The notes under the pieces were generated by a model. It was given only the letters and a program-made list of their open reading frames with translations, made no database searches and was not told where the DNA came from. A program made the position numbers and the translations under genes. Positions 1-9,372 of a DNA stretch of 64,000 nt are shown piece by piece; within the stretch, counting starts at the first letter, position 1; every line of letters begins with the position of its first letter. The stretch spans positions 1-64,000 of the forward strand of contig CAZLPU010000020.1 of NCBI GenBank assembly GCA_964561475.1. The letters run 5' to 3'. The DNA comes from CAYUYV01 sp964561475. Its GTDB lineage: Bacteria > Pseudomonadota > Alphaproteobacteria > JAJFIK01.

Positions 1-197
1 GCAAGGGCGGCGATGAATCTCCCGATAAGCCCGAACCGCCATGGTGATCGTCCTCCTTATGCCTGTGGCTTCAACTGGCTTATGCCTGTGGCTTCAACTG
101 GATGACCGCCGCACTGGTCGACGGGCGCACCCGCCAGGACGGCATCCGTTCGAAAATCCGCGCGGACCGCAGGGCTCAACCCTTTCATCCAGCATGA
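1..197 (+). pseudogene. 3' end of a gene frameshifted by a 23-bp tandem duplication
   Basis: The reading frame is open from base 1 and stops at 103-105, just after a perfect 23-bp tandem duplication (56-78 and 79-101). If one copy is removed, the frame continues through CGFNWMTAALVDG to a stop at 195-197. The duplication therefore looks like a recent slippage event that replaced the native C-terminus. The start lies outside the window and I do not recognise the family. The repeats at 246-300 suggest it could be the last gene of an insertion element, but that is inference only. Confidence 0.35.
56..101. repeat. 23-bp perfect tandem duplication
   Basis: Two adjacent identical copies of a 23-bp unit beginning CTTATGCCTGTGG. 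The length is not a multiple of three, so it shifts the reading frame of the gene fragment that contains it. Confidence 0.9.
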
Positions 198-245
198 GCA
201 TCTACCCCATCCTGGCGCGCGGAACAATCCGCCCACGGCATTGTA

Positions 246-300
246 TGCGTGGTTACAAAATGTTTGCGGGGGTTACAAATTACTTGCGTGGGTTACTATC
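246..300. repeat. Three direct repeats with 20-bp period (TGCGKG-GGTTAC)
   Basis: GGTTAC occurs at 251, 271 and 291, each preceded by TGCGT or TGCGGG and the first two followed by AAA. Short repeats at a regular spacing resemble the multiple terminal repeats of IS21-type elements, but no transposase is identified here, so the assignment is tentative. The rest of 301-1021 holds no gene I can support. Confidence 0.5.
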
Positions 301-1021
301 GGCGCAGGCTGACGATTTGTGCGCGAATTGATATGATAACTTATAGGTATGAAAGGCCATGTTGGGTCTGTTGAGGGAAGTGGAAGTGCCGATTTACAAG
401 CATCCGCCTCGCATCCGCCCTATCGTCCGGTTCCGCCCGGTTCGGTGGCCGGACATGCCGGAAACGCCCGGGAAACCTTGGCTTTGCTGGCTTCGGCCTC
501 ATCCGGCGGAAGTAAGTTTTCGGGGTGAAGCATCGGCGGGGTTTGTGCTTTTCACGGCACTGACGGTGATTTTACCCGCGAAGCTCTTGTAGTGTTCCGG
601 GCACTTTATGATATACCTCACGCCCAATGCAGTTATGGAATATTCGGTGGGGCGGTCAGACCGTGTTCACGACTTGGCGAGCGGTGACCGACCTTGCAGT
701 CACTTTGGTGATGGCCCTGGTCTTGACCGGCCCGGGGCATAGGGATAGCGCAGGACCATGGTCTGGATGGTTGGTGGAGGCGCCCAGCGGATTGTCGAAA
801 TCCAGTTGTGGTGAATCCGGACAATCCGCGCCAGCCTGATTGACGGGCTCGGTCGATCCGTTTTGGGCCAATCCGGCGTGATCCGGGGCAAGCCACGGGT
901 CCTCCGAGACGGATCCGAGACCGGTCATGGGGCCGCCCGGTTGGTTTGGGCCGCCATTTGAATTGATGACATACGGGTGCGGCGTGGCGCCTGAGGCAGT
1001 AACCGCGGGAGCGTTGAAGCA

Positions 1022-2059
1022 ATGGGACAGGCAGGGGAACAAGCAGGAACCATGCTGGGAAATGGTGGCACCGGGGAGGTCTCCAGCCAGCCGTTGCGGG
1101 TCGTGCTGGCCAAGCCCAGGGGCTTTTGCGCCGGCGTCGAGCGGGCCATCGACATCGTGGAACGGGCCTTGGTGAAATACGGCGCCCCGGTCTATGTCCG
1201 CCACGAAATCGTGCACAACAAGCATGTGGTCGAAACCCTGAAGGCCCGGGGCGCGATTTTTGTCGAGGAAGTTGATGAAATCCCGGTCGGCGCGGTCACG
1301 GTGTTCAGCGCCCACGGTGTTTCGAAGAAAGTGGAAGACGGATCGGAAGTCCGCAGCCTTCAGGTCATCGATGCCACCTGTCCTTTGGTCACCAAAGTGC
1401 ACAAGGAAGGCCAGCGTTATGTGGGCAAAGGCTTCGAAGTGGTGTTGATCGGCCACTTGGGTCACCCGGAAGTGGAAGGCACCCTTGGCCAGATCCCCGG
1501 CACCGTCCATGTCCTCTCGGAAGTGGAGGAAGTGGAACGGCTGGAAGTCTCCGATCCGGAGCGGGTGGCCTATGTCACCCAGACCACCCTCAGCGTCAAC
1601 GACACTAAGGACGTGATCGACGCCCTGAAGCAGCGTTTCCCCAAGATCGTCGGTCCTGATACCCGGGACATTTGCTACGCCACCCAGAACCGCCAGACCG
1701 CAGTGGTCGAGCTGGCCGGGGAAGTCGATCTTCTTTTGGTGGTCGGCGCCGAGAACAGCTCTAATTCAAACAGACTGAGGGAAATCGGCGCGCAGCTCGG
1801 TATTCCCAGCTACCTGATCGCTGATCGGACCATGCTGGATCCGGAATGGCTGAACGGTGTTGAGACCGTGGGTCTGACTGCGGGTGCCTCCGCGCCGGAA
1901 ACCCTGGTGCAAGGTGTGATTGATGCCCTGCGTGAGCTGCGGACGGTTTCCGTGGAAAACCTTCAGGGCGTTGAAGAGAACGTGCATTTCAAGCTGCCTC
2001 CCGAACTGGCGGAAATCCCCCAGGTGGAAGGCAGCGCGGCCGCCTGGAGCAGCGAATAG
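1022..2059 (+). CDS. ispH: 4-hydroxy-3-methylbut-2-enyl diphosphate reductase (IspH/LytB)
   Basis: Last enzyme of the MEP isoprenoid pathway; it reduces HMBPP to IPP and DMAPP with a [4Fe-4S] cluster in the cytoplasm. The 345-aa product carries the three cluster cysteines in their family contexts: C36 in RGFCAGV, C120 in DATCP and C218 in DICYATQNRQ. The first ~25 residues are unconserved, so the ATG at 1052 is an alternative start. It lies directly upstream of hpnH, an arrangement common in hopanoid producers, and would supply the C5 units that the downstream squalene/hopanoid genes use. Confidence 0.96.
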   Translation: MGQAGEQAGTMLGNGGTGEVSSQPLRVVLAKPRGFCAGVERAIDIVERALVKYGAPVYVRHEIVHNKHVVETLKARGAIFVEEVDEIPVGAVTVFSAHGVSKKVEDGSEVRSLQVIDATCPLVTKVHKEGQRYVGKGFEVVLIGHLGHPEVEGTLGQIPGTVHVLSEVEEVERLEVSDPERVAYVTQTTLSVNDTKDVIDALKQRFPKIVGPDTRDICYATQNRQTAVVELAGEVDLLLVVGAENSSNSNRLREIGAQLGIPSYLIADRTMLDPEWLNGVETVGLTAGASAPETLVQGVIDALRELRTVSVENLQGVEENVHFKLPPELAEIPQVEGSAAAWSSE

Positions 2060-2236
2060 GCTCCAGCCGGTCAGCGTCCCAAGGGAGGGGGCGCACGCGG
2101 GGGGATCATGCTGGTTCATGGGCCCTCAACGGTCCGCGCAGGTTGCACCCCATGAGGGGCGGGCAGCATACGGACCGCTAGAACGATCCAAGCCAAGCCA
2201 CCACTCTATGGCCATTCACAACTGAAGGAGGCGCAT

Positions 2237-3385
2237 GTGGGCGTCCCACTGAAGCAGCAGATCAAAGTCGGTTCCTACATCATGTCCCAGAAGCTCCGGG
2301 GGCGGAAACACTATCCCCTGGTGCTCATGCTGGAGCCGCTTTTCCGGTGCAACCTCGCCTGCGCGGGCTGCGGTAAGATCGATTACCCGGATCCGATCCT
2401 GAACAAGCGTCTGTCCGTTCAGGATTGTCTGGACGCGGTGGACGAATGCGGCGCGCCCATCGTCTCCATTCCCGGCGGCGAGCCGCTTCTGCACAAGGAA
2501 ATCGGTGAGATCGTCGCCGGTATCGTCAAGCGCAAGAAGTATGTGTCCCTGTGCACCAACGCCCTGCTCCTCGAGAAGAAGCTGCACCTGTTCACCCCGT
2601 CGGAATATCTGTTCTTCTCCGTCCACCTGGATGGTCTGAAGGAAGAGCATGACAAGGCCGTATGCCAGGACGGCGTGTTCGACCGGGCCGTGAAGGCGAT
2701 CAAGGCCGCCCAGGAAAAGGGGTTCCAGGTCAACGCCAATGCCACCATTTTCGATGGTGCGGACCCTGAGCGTGTCGCGGCCTTCCTCGATTACTGCACG
2801 GAACTGGGCGTGAACGTCTCGATTTCTCCGGGCTACGCCTATGAGCGTGCTCCGAGTCAGGAACATTTCCTCAGCCGTCAGAAGACCAAGACCCTGTTCC
2901 GGGACATCCTGCGCAAGGGCAATGGCGGCAAGAAATGGTCCCTGAGCCACTCTTCCCTTTATCTGGATTTCCTGGCCGGCAATCAGACCTACAAATGCAC
3001 CCCGTGGGGCATGCCCACCCGGAACATTTTCGGCTGGCAGCGTCCCTGCTATCTCCTCGGCGAAGGCTATGCCAAGACCTTCACGGAGCTGATGGAAACC
3101 ACCGACTGGGACAATTACGGCACCGGCAAGTATGAAAAGTGCGCCGACTGCATGGCTCACTGCGGATACGAGCCCACGGCTGTCGCGGACGGCACGTCCA
3201 ATCCTCTGAAAATGGCCTGGATCAGCATGCGTGGCCCCAAGCTCGACGGCCCCATGGCACCTGAGATTTCCCTGGAAAATCAGCGTCCGGCAGAGTTTGT
3301 CCACGAAACCATCGTGGAGCAGCAGCTCTCAGACATGCATGATCCCAAGAAGGGCCGGGATGAGGTGGCGGGCGCCGCGGCGTAA
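2237..3385 (+). CDS. hpnH: Adenosyl-hopene transferase HpnH (radical SAM)
   Basis: Radical SAM enzyme that adds the 5'-deoxyadenosyl group to diploptene, the first step to C35 extended hopanoids. The 382-aa product has the cluster motif CNLACAGC (C38, C42, C45) and the family N-terminus VPLKQQ. A Cys-rich stretch (KCADCMAHCG) lies near residue 300. The start is GTG 2237, set by the GAAGGAGG ribosome site at 2224-2231; the overlapping ATG at 2235 is out of frame and stops after five codons. The 3' end overlaps the convergent hpnG by 57 nt. Confidence 0.96.
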   Translation: MGVPLKQQIKVGSYIMSQKLRGRKHYPLVLMLEPLFRCNLACAGCGKIDYPDPILNKRLSVQDCLDAVDECGAPIVSIPGGEPLLHKEIGEIVAGIVKRKKYVSLCTNALLLEKKLHLFTPSEYLFFSVHLDGLKEEHDKAVCQDGVFDRAVKAIKAAQEKGFQVNANATIFDGADPERVAAFLDYCTELGVNVSISPGYAYERAPSQEHFLSRQKTKTLFRDILRKGNGGKKWSLSHSSLYLDFLAGNQTYKCTPWGMPTRNIFGWQRPCYLLGEGYAKTFTELMETTDWDNYGTGKYEKCADCMAHCGYEPTAVADGTSNPLKMAWISMRGPKLDGPMAPEISLENQRPAEFVHETIVEQQLSDMHDPKKGRDEVAGAAA

Positions 3386-4087
3386 GCTTTTGTGGGCGCG
3401 GGCACTGTCCCGCCCCACACTGATCAGATCGACAAGGGTTCCGGGCTGCCTTGCTGCGGCCCGCAACACCGGCAACACCCGGACAGATCCGTCTTCAGCC
3501 ACAGCCTCGCTGGCGCTGTCCGGCAAAGCCCGCTCCACCGGATCGGCAATGGCGCGGATGGCGGCAAAGGGGACACGGGACCGGGCTGCGGCCCGGGCCA
3601 CCGCATGACTTTCCATATCAACCGCCAAAGCGCCCAGCCGGGTCGCCATGGCCTGCTTGGCCTTGGGGCTGTCGATCAGCGTGTCACTGCCCGCAATGGG
3701 GCCTGAGATCACCCGAATACTGTCGGCGGCGGCCCGGGCGGACACGGCATTCACCCAGGACAGCGGCACCTTGTATTGTTCGTCCTCGGAGCGCACTTCC
3801 GTGGCACAGACCAGGGCGCCCGATGTCAGGTCCGAGGTCAGCCCGCCGGACACGCCGAAACTCAACAGGCCACTGGCGCCCTGCTCGATGAACGTGTTGG
3901 CAAGCTCTTCAGCCCGCGCCGCATTGGCCCCGGAAACCAGGACGCGGATCTGAATACTGCTGCTGATCTCCTTCAGCGCATCCGCCTCACTCTTCAGCCC
4001 ACAAACGATCCCGAGGAAATGCGCCTTGGGAACCTTCTTGCGCCGTGGTTCCGGTTTGGACCACTTGAATTGATAGTTCTTGGCCAT
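3329..4087 (-). CDS. hpnG: Hopanoid-associated phosphorylase HpnG
   Basis: Nucleoside-phosphorylase-fold protein that removes adenine from adenosylhopane to give ribosylhopane. The 252-aa product shows the phosphorylase core: SFGVSGGL around residues 85-95, GSDTLIDS, and the substrate-binding VDMESHAVA motif. The ATG at 4087 is preferred over the GTG at 4093 because AAGGGG sits seven bases upstream of it. It is the last gene of the hpnC-hpnD-hpnE-hpnG run, 63 nt downstream of hpnE. Its C-terminal ~19 codons are antisense to the end of hpnH. Confidence 0.9.
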   Translation of the reverse strand: MAKNYQFKWSKPEPRRKKVPKAHFLGIVCGLKSEADALKEISSSIQIRVLVSGANAARAEELANTFIEQGASGLLSFGVSGGLTSDLTSGALVCATEVRSEDEQYKVPLSWVNAVSARAAADSIRVISGPIAGSDTLIDSPKAKQAMATRLGALAVDMESHAVARAAARSRVPFAAIRAIADPVERALPDSASEAVAEDGSVRVLPVLRAAARQPGTLVDLISVGRDSARAHKSLRRGARHLIPALLGIMHV

Positions 4088-4150
4088 GCTCACCCCTTGT
4101 TCCGCCAGCGTCCTAAAGCGATACAGCCATCCCGGTTGTTGACGCGGGTC

Positions 4151-5416
4151 CTACCCGGCCCGTCCTGAGCCTGCAATCGCTTGCGCTGCCCGTTCGCCAG
4201 ACCGGATCGCGCTTTCGATGGTTGCCGGCAGGCCGGTCGCCGTCCAATCCCCAGCCAGAAAAAGGTTCCTGTAGGGACCATGGGGGCCTTTGCGCTTCGC
4301 GATCCCGGCTGGAGTTTCATCAAAGGTTGCCCGTTTCTCTTTCACGATCCGGGCGGCCTGGAAGGTCGTATCGCCGAGGTTCAGGGCTTTCGCCGTCTCA
4401 CTCCACAGCATCGGGATCAGCGCCTCCGCGGGCTCATCGCCCAGGGATCCGGCGGCGCTGATGGTCAGGCTGACAATATCTCCCCGCAGAAAAACCCAGT
4501 GTACAGGGGAGCGAATCAGTCCGATGAACGGCATTGTTTCAGACTGCGGCAGGGAATGGTCAAGCCTGTAATGGGCATTGACGATCACCCCGCCATCCCC
4601 CGGCGGATCCAGTTCCGGCAACACCTGCCCTGCTCTGGTGGAGGGCAGGGCAAGCACCACCCGGTCCTCGGGGGCCAGGGTTTCGGTGCCGTTGTGGAAT
4701 TGAAGGCCGGTTACCGTGCCGTTTTCCCGCTCCAGGGCAACAAGGCGCCGGGCGAACTGGGGCTCGCATCCGGCTCCGGCCAGAACCTTCAGGGCCGGGT
4801 CGATGAAACTCGGACCAAGACCCTCCCGCGCGATCAAGGGCCGGCAGGCGGCTTCCCCCTTCAGGAATGTTTCCATCAGGACGACCCGCAGGAGCACGGC
4901 GGCACCCAGATCGGCGGTGGTGTTCAAGGCCGCAAGGACGAGCGGCTCCCAGAACCGCTCATAAAGCGGCCCATCCGTGTCCAGCACATCGGCCACCGTC
5001 TTGCCTGCGCCGGCAAGGGCCACATTCAGACCGCTCAGATAGTCTCCCGCCTTGGTGTCCGGGACCCGGCGCTTGGGGTCGAGCACCCAGTAGGGCACCG
5101 GGCCGCCATTGGGCCGCAGGGTCCAGCGGTCTCCCGACGGCACATCGACAAAGGGAAAGACGGCTGCTGGCGGCTCGATCATGGTGTCCCTGGCGCCGAT
5201 GCGCTCTAGATAGGACACGGCGGAGCGGTTGCCGCTCATGATCAGATGGTTGCCGTTATCGATCAGGGTGCCGAGGGTCTTGTCTTCATAGGACCGGCAG
5301 CGCCCCCCCGCATGACCCGCCGCATCATAGAGGCGCACTTGGTAGCCCTGATCGATCAGCCGCAGGGCCGTCGACAATCCCGCCAGACCCGCACCCACTA
5401 TATGCACAACACCCAT
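4151..5416 (-). CDS. hpnE: Squalene-associated FAD-dependent desaturase HpnE
   Basis: Flavoprotein of the phytoene-desaturase/amine-oxidase fold. HpnE reduces hydroxysqualene to squalene, completing the HpnC/HpnD/HpnE route from farnesyl diphosphate. The 421-aa product begins with a dinucleotide-binding motif (IVGAGLAGLSTALRL, residues 5-19) and ends with the FAD-contact LFLAGDWTATGLPATIESA. The ATG at 5416 lies 46 nt after the hpnD stop, so the two are probably co-transcribed. Confidence 0.94.
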   Translation of the reverse strand: MGVVHIVGAGLAGLSTALRLIDQGYQVRLYDAAGHAGGRCRSYEDKTLGTLIDNGNHLIMSGNRSAVSYLERIGARDTMIEPPAAVFPFVDVPSGDRWTLRPNGGPVPYWVLDPKRRVPDTKAGDYLSGLNVALAGAGKTVADVLDTDGPLYERFWEPLVLAALNTTADLGAAVLLRVVLMETFLKGEAACRPLIAREGLGPSFIDPALKVLAGAGCEPQFARRLVALERENGTVTGLQFHNGTETLAPEDRVVLALPSTRAGQVLPELDPPGDGGVIVNAHYRLDHSLPQSETMPFIGLIRSPVHWVFLRGDIVSLTISAAGSLGDEPAEALIPMLWSETAKALNLGDTTFQAARIVKEKRATFDETPAGIAKRKGPHGPYRNLFLAGDWTATGLPATIESAIRSGERAAQAIAGSGRAG

Positions 5417-5462
5417 GGACCTATCCCGTATCCTGAAATTCGAACCTCAAACCCGCTCGCTG

Positions 5463-6380
5463 TCACGGCGCCCGGGTCAGGGGAGGGGCCAGAGCATAGC
5501 GCATCGCAATCATGATCTTGGTGGTCTTCGACAGGGCCACTGGATCCCCGGTCACCTGGAAGCCCCGGGCCTCGAGCCGTTTCAGGGTCTCTTCATAGAC
5601 ACCCATCATCAACAGGGCCGGGCGCAGCACCCGCCAGTCCAGGTCCTTCAGGGCGGCCCGCGTTTCCGCAAAGCGCTGGCGGGCAATCCGTCCCAGATCC
5701 TCGCAGGCCTCCGGCGTTGCCGGATGATGAAGCACTTTCTCCGGGATCGTCGTTGTCACACCGTGACGTTCCAGGAATTCCACCGGCAGATAAAGCCGGT
5801 CCATGGCCGCGTCCGTGCCCACATCCCGCAGGATGTTGGTGAATTGCAGCCCATCCGCAAGGGACAGGGCAAACCGGTCCGAGGCCTCCCCCGGCGGGGC
5901 GCCGAAAATCGGCATGGACAACATGCCCACCGCGCCCGCCACCCGGCGGCAATAGGCGGACAGGACCTCCAGGGTGGGGCCCTGGACCGGACCGTCCAGG
6001 TCCATTTCCATGCCTTCGATCAAGAGAATGAACTCTTCCCGGTCGAGAGCATAACGCTCGATTGGCCCCGCGAGGGCGACCGCCGTCGGCCAGGTGGGAC
6101 GGCCCTCGTAAAGCGCGTCGATTTCCCGGCGCCAGCCATTCAACGCCGCCCGCTTTTCTTCCGTCGTGCTTTTGGCGTGGATGCCATCCCCATCGGCGAT
6201 GTCATCGATTTCCCGGCAGAAGGCATAGACGGCAAACATTCCTTCCCGGCGCGGTTTGGGAAGGATCTTCATGCCAAAGGCGAATGAGGTCCCGGACTGT
6301 TCCACAACCGCCCGGGCATGGGCCGCGGCGGCGTCAGGCGTGAGTTTCAGTGCGGGCGCAGAAGGGGAATAGGTGTCCAC
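5463..6380 (-). CDS. hpnD: Presqualene diphosphate synthase HpnD
   Basis: Trans-isoprenyl diphosphate synthase family protein that condenses two farnesyl diphosphates to presqualene diphosphate. Both aspartate-rich motifs are visible: CREIDDIADG and QFTNILRDVGTD. The open frame extends up to 6575, but that N-terminus is translated from a 21-bp repeat array and is not conserved. I chose GTG 6380, about 15 residues before the conserved AAAHARAVVE; no strong ribosome site supports it, so the start is uncertain. A 275-nt gap separates it from hpnC, so it may have its own promoter. Confidence 0.92.
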   Translation of the reverse strand: MDTYSPSAPALKLTPDAAAAHARAVVEQSGTSFAFGMKILPKPRREGMFAVYAFCREIDDIADGDGIHAKSTTEEKRAALNGWRREIDALYEGRPTWPTAVALAGPIERYALDREEFILLIEGMEMDLDGPVQGPTLEVLSAYCRRVAGAVGMLSMPIFGAPPGEASDRFALSLADGLQFTNILRDVGTDAAMDRLYLPVEFLERHGVTTTIPEKVLHHPATPEACEDLGRIARQRFAETRAALKDLDWRVLRPALLMMGVYEETLKRLEARGFQVTGDPVALSKTTKIMIAMRYALAPPLTRAP

Positions 6381-6430
6381 GGGGCATGTCCAAACGCTTG
6401 ATGATCGGCAGCGCACCCTACCACCAAGCA

Positions 6431-6514
6431 ATCCTATTGCGTAGATCCTATAGGGCGGGGCGTAGACCCTAAGAGATGGGGCGTAGATCCTATGAGGCGG
6501 GGCGTAGATCGGCG
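6431..6514. repeat. 21-bp direct repeats upstream of hpnD
   Basis: GCGTAG starts recur at 6439, 6460, 6481 and 6502, giving an exact 21-bp period with unit GCGTAGATCCTATRRGGCGGG and a partial copy to the left. ATCCTATAGG also occurs once at 7752-7761, upstream of hpnC. The array lies in the hpnC-hpnD gap. It could be an iterated regulator site, or simple slippage like the other tandem repeats in this window. Confidence 0.8.
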
Positions 6515-6655
6515 AAACGGGCGCAAAACCCATAAAGAGGCCCAAAACACTCGGCCGGGACCAAGCCATCTGCACACTAATCGAACGGGACTAGGACACA
6601 AGAACCGAGGCTACCGGTGCGCCGTTACCCAGACCCGATCCATGCCGGACCAGGA

Positions 6656-7708
6656 TCAGAGCCGGGTGCGCCGGGAGGGTTGGGCGCTGAAAAATCCGGT
6701 CACGGCGCCGGTCACGCCGCTGAAGGCAAAATCCACCTTGGACAAGGCCACCCGCCCGGCCAGGGGATCTCCCGCCCGCAGCCGCCTGGTCAGACGGTGG
6801 GCCAGATGGACGATCACGGCGCATTCCATGGCAAATCGGCGGCTGGCCAAGCCTCCGGCCAAGTCGTCGGCCTGGACCAGCAGCTTGTCCACCTCATCCA
6901 GGCACCGGTCGATGACCCGGCGCATGCCCGGTTCCAGGGCCGGGGCCGCAAGGTCGGCGACGCTCACCCCCTCCGCCTCCATCCAGTCGCTGGGCAGATA
7001 GACCCGGTGCATCTTCCGGTAGTCCTCTCCGCAATCCTGGAGGTGATTGAGCACCTGAAGAACCGTGCACAGGGCATCGGATGCCCGGTGGGCCTCTTTG
7101 GGTTCGCCGTGGAGATCGATCAGAAAACGCCCCACCGGATTGGCCGAGAGGGTGCAGTAGTCCACCAGCTCCCGCCAGTTCGCATAGCGCAGTTTCACCG
7201 CATCCTGCCGGAACGCAGCTAGCAGGTCCCGGGCATGGCGGTCTGTCACCCGGGTTTCCCGCAGGCTTTCCCGTAGCGCCCTGGCCTTCTCGTAACCGGC
7301 GTTATAGCCGGGAGCACCGTCAAGGGCAGCTTCATGGGCATTCAACAGGTCGATTTTCTCTTCGGCGGAGAGTTCCGTGCTGTCGGCGATATCATCCGCC
7401 ATGCGTGCGAAAGCATAGAAGGTGGCCACATGGGGTCGCAGGTGCGCGGGCAAAAGGAACGAGCCGACGGGAAAGTTCTCCCCATTGGCGTCCCTGGTCG
7501 CGGGCACTTCTTCCGTCGGCACAGCCCCGTCTTCCCTGGGCACAGCTCCGTCCGGAGAGGTGGTCCCCGGCGATCCCGTGGAGCCGCGCTGCAGGTCGGT
7601 ATGTTTGATGGGATCCCGGTGTTGCCCGGTGGGGGAATTTTGTTGAGACGTGCCCGTTTTCGGGACGACCGTGCCAGCGCTATGGTCTAACGGTGTAATC
7701 GGTTCCAT
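6656..7708 (-). CDS. hpnC: Hydroxysqualene synthase HpnC
   Basis: Paralogue of HpnD that converts presqualene diphosphate to hydroxysqualene. The 350-aa product has the two Asp-rich motifs ARMADDIADS and LQVLNHLQDCGED, plus the PVGRFLIDLHG helix typical of the family. The start ATG 7708 (MEPITPLDHS) gives a ~75-residue polar, low-complexity N-terminal extension before the conserved ENFPVGSFLLP; the true start could be further in. It is the first gene of the - strand hpn run and is divergent from hpnB. Confidence 0.92.
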   Translation of the reverse strand: MEPITPLDHSAGTVVPKTGTSQQNSPTGQHRDPIKHTDLQRGSTGSPGTTSPDGAVPREDGAVPTEEVPATRDANGENFPVGSFLLPAHLRPHVATFYAFARMADDIADSTELSAEEKIDLLNAHEAALDGAPGYNAGYEKARALRESLRETRVTDRHARDLLAAFRQDAVKLRYANWRELVDYCTLSANPVGRFLIDLHGEPKEAHRASDALCTVLQVLNHLQDCGEDYRKMHRVYLPSDWMEAEGVSVADLAAPALEPGMRRVIDRCLDEVDKLLVQADDLAGGLASRRFAMECAVIVHLAHRLTRRLRAGDPLAGRVALSKVDFAFSGVTGAVTGFFSAQPSRRTRL

Positions 7709-7892
7709 GACGTCCCGGTTTGTCGAATTCCCCAGCAAAAATCTGCCAAAAATCCTATAGGCTGGACGGGACAATGACAAGCGCCGCGGCGTCGCCCCCT
7801 GCCCGCAATGGCCGGTAACCGCCACCCGCTGATCCCCATAACGGGACACTGGTTACCGCCGGTTGATCCCTTCGAGTAAACACATTTTCACA

Positions 7893-9134
7893 ATGATTAC
7901 GGTCTCGTTATTCTTGATCTGGTTTGCTGGGGTGTTCGCTGCCGGGGCCTGGAGCTGGCTTCTGCTCGTCCATGGGCGGTTCTGGCGTGCGGACCAGTGG
8001 CTGCCTGCGGAACGGGGCGAAGAGGATCCCCTGGCGGAAGGGGCCACGGCATCCTGGCCCCCGGTCGCGGTCATTATCCCTGCCCGGGATGAAGCGGCGG
8101 TGATTGGCGACACCATCGCGGCCCACCGGGCCAGCACCTATCCCGGTCCCTTCACAGTCATTCTTGTGGATGACGGCAGCAGCGACGGCACCGCAGATCT
8201 GGCACGGGCAGCCTGGACAGCCGGCGCGCCCTCCGTCTCTCACGCCGGCGCAGCAGAGCGGGCCTTCCATGTCCTTGCCGCGCCCCCACTGGCGCCCGGA
8301 TGGACCGGCAAACTCGCCGCCCAGCACGCAGGGCTTTCCGCCCTGGCGGATCTGGCCCCGCAGGCCACCCATCTGCTGCTCACGGATGCTGACATTCTCC
8401 ACGGGCCGGACACTCTGACGGGCATGATGCATTTCGCCCTGACCCGTGAGGCCGTTCTGGTCTCCCTGATGGCCAGGCTCGATTCCCGGGGCTTCTGGGG
8501 TGGATTGCTGATCCCGCCATTCATCTTCTTCTTCCAGAAGCTCTATCCTTTCCCCTGGTCCAATGACCCTGCCCATCCCCTGGCCGCCGGCGCCGGTGGC
8601 TGCATGCTCGCCGACCGGAAGGTTCTGGAAGACCAGGGAGGCATGGCGGCCATCAGGGGGGCCTTGATCGATGACTGCACCCTGGCGGCGCTCATGAAAG
8701 GCGCACCGCCGCGTCGGCGCATCTGGATCGGCTTGACCAGGAAGGTTCTCAGCCTGCGGGATAATCGCCGTCTTGCCTCCGTATGGACCATGGTGGCCCG
8801 CACCGCCTACGCCCAGCTCCACTACTCCCCGATCCTTCTGGCGGGCACGCTTCTGGGCATGATCCTGGTCTATCTGGCCGGACCGCTCCTTGCCCTGACC
8901 TTTCCCCTCCACGGCCTCGCCGGACCTGCACTTCTGGGCATCAGCGCATGGCTGGCCATGGCCGTGACCTTCGCGCCCACCGCCCGCCTGTACGGCCAGT
9001 CCCGGCTCAGGGGCTTCCTCCTCCCGCTCGCCGGCGCCCTCTACACCGCCATGACCCTAGACTCCGCCCTGCGCACCTGGCGAGGCAAGGGCGGCCAATG
9101 GAAGGGCCGCACCTATTCCGCCCCGGGTTCATGA
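7893..9134 (+). CDS. hpnB: Hopene-associated glycosyltransferase HpnB
   Basis: Membrane glycosyltransferase of family GT2 that is genetically linked to hopanoid synthesis; its acceptor is not settled. The 413-aa product has an N-terminal membrane helix (residues ~2-25), the GT-A core with VAVIIPARDE, LVDDGSSDGTA and the DXD-like LTDADI, and several C-terminal helices (about residues 305-380). The ATG at 7893 was chosen; a TTG at 7863 would add ten residues. It is divergent from hpnC across a ~185-bp intergenic region. Confidence 0.88.
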   Translation: MITVSLFLIWFAGVFAAGAWSWLLLVHGRFWRADQWLPAERGEEDPLAEGATASWPPVAVIIPARDEAAVIGDTIAAHRASTYPGPFTVILVDDGSSDGTADLARAAWTAGAPSVSHAGAAERAFHVLAAPPLAPGWTGKLAAQHAGLSALADLAPQATHLLLTDADILHGPDTLTGMMHFALTREAVLVSLMARLDSRGFWGGLLIPPFIFFFQKLYPFPWSNDPAHPLAAGAGGCMLADRKVLEDQGGMAAIRGALIDDCTLAALMKGAPPRRRIWIGLTRKVLSLRDNRRLASVWTMVARTAYAQLHYSPILLAGTLLGMILVYLAGPLLALTFPLHGLAGPALLGISAWLAMAVTFAPTARLYGQSRLRGFLLPLAGALYTAMTLDSALRTWRGKGGQWKGRTYSAPGS

Positions 9135-9372
9135 ACGGCAGAGTTTAGTAAAAGCCTTTGATTTTAAATCGAATATCATTCGAAACAGTCAGGTTGCCCG
9201 TTGACCGTGAGCAGGCCAAGCAGGGCCCTGTAAAAACTTTAAGGTGAGTTTAGGCTTTACACTAATCTATGCTTTGATCGTATACTAATTCACAAAACAT
9301 CAAGTCACCAAAACCTTCATCTATCTATTCACTTTTGCCGTCCGGCAAAATCCCTTGGGGGGTATTCGGACC

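Noticed and set aside
246..300. CRISPR-like repeats
   Set aside because: The period is only 20 bp with no spacers of constant length; not a CRISPR array.
359..592. 77-codon ORF near the left edge
   Set aside because: It has a GAAAGG before its ATG, but the product has no family signature and codon use is not gene-like; too weak to list.
656..1510. Long open frame on the - strand overlapping ispH
   Set aside because: It is antisense to the conserved ispH gene and has no family motifs; a GC-rich shadow frame.
2216..3304. 362-codon - strand frame opposite hpnH
   Set aside because: Shadow of hpnH; low-information composition and no recognisable domain.
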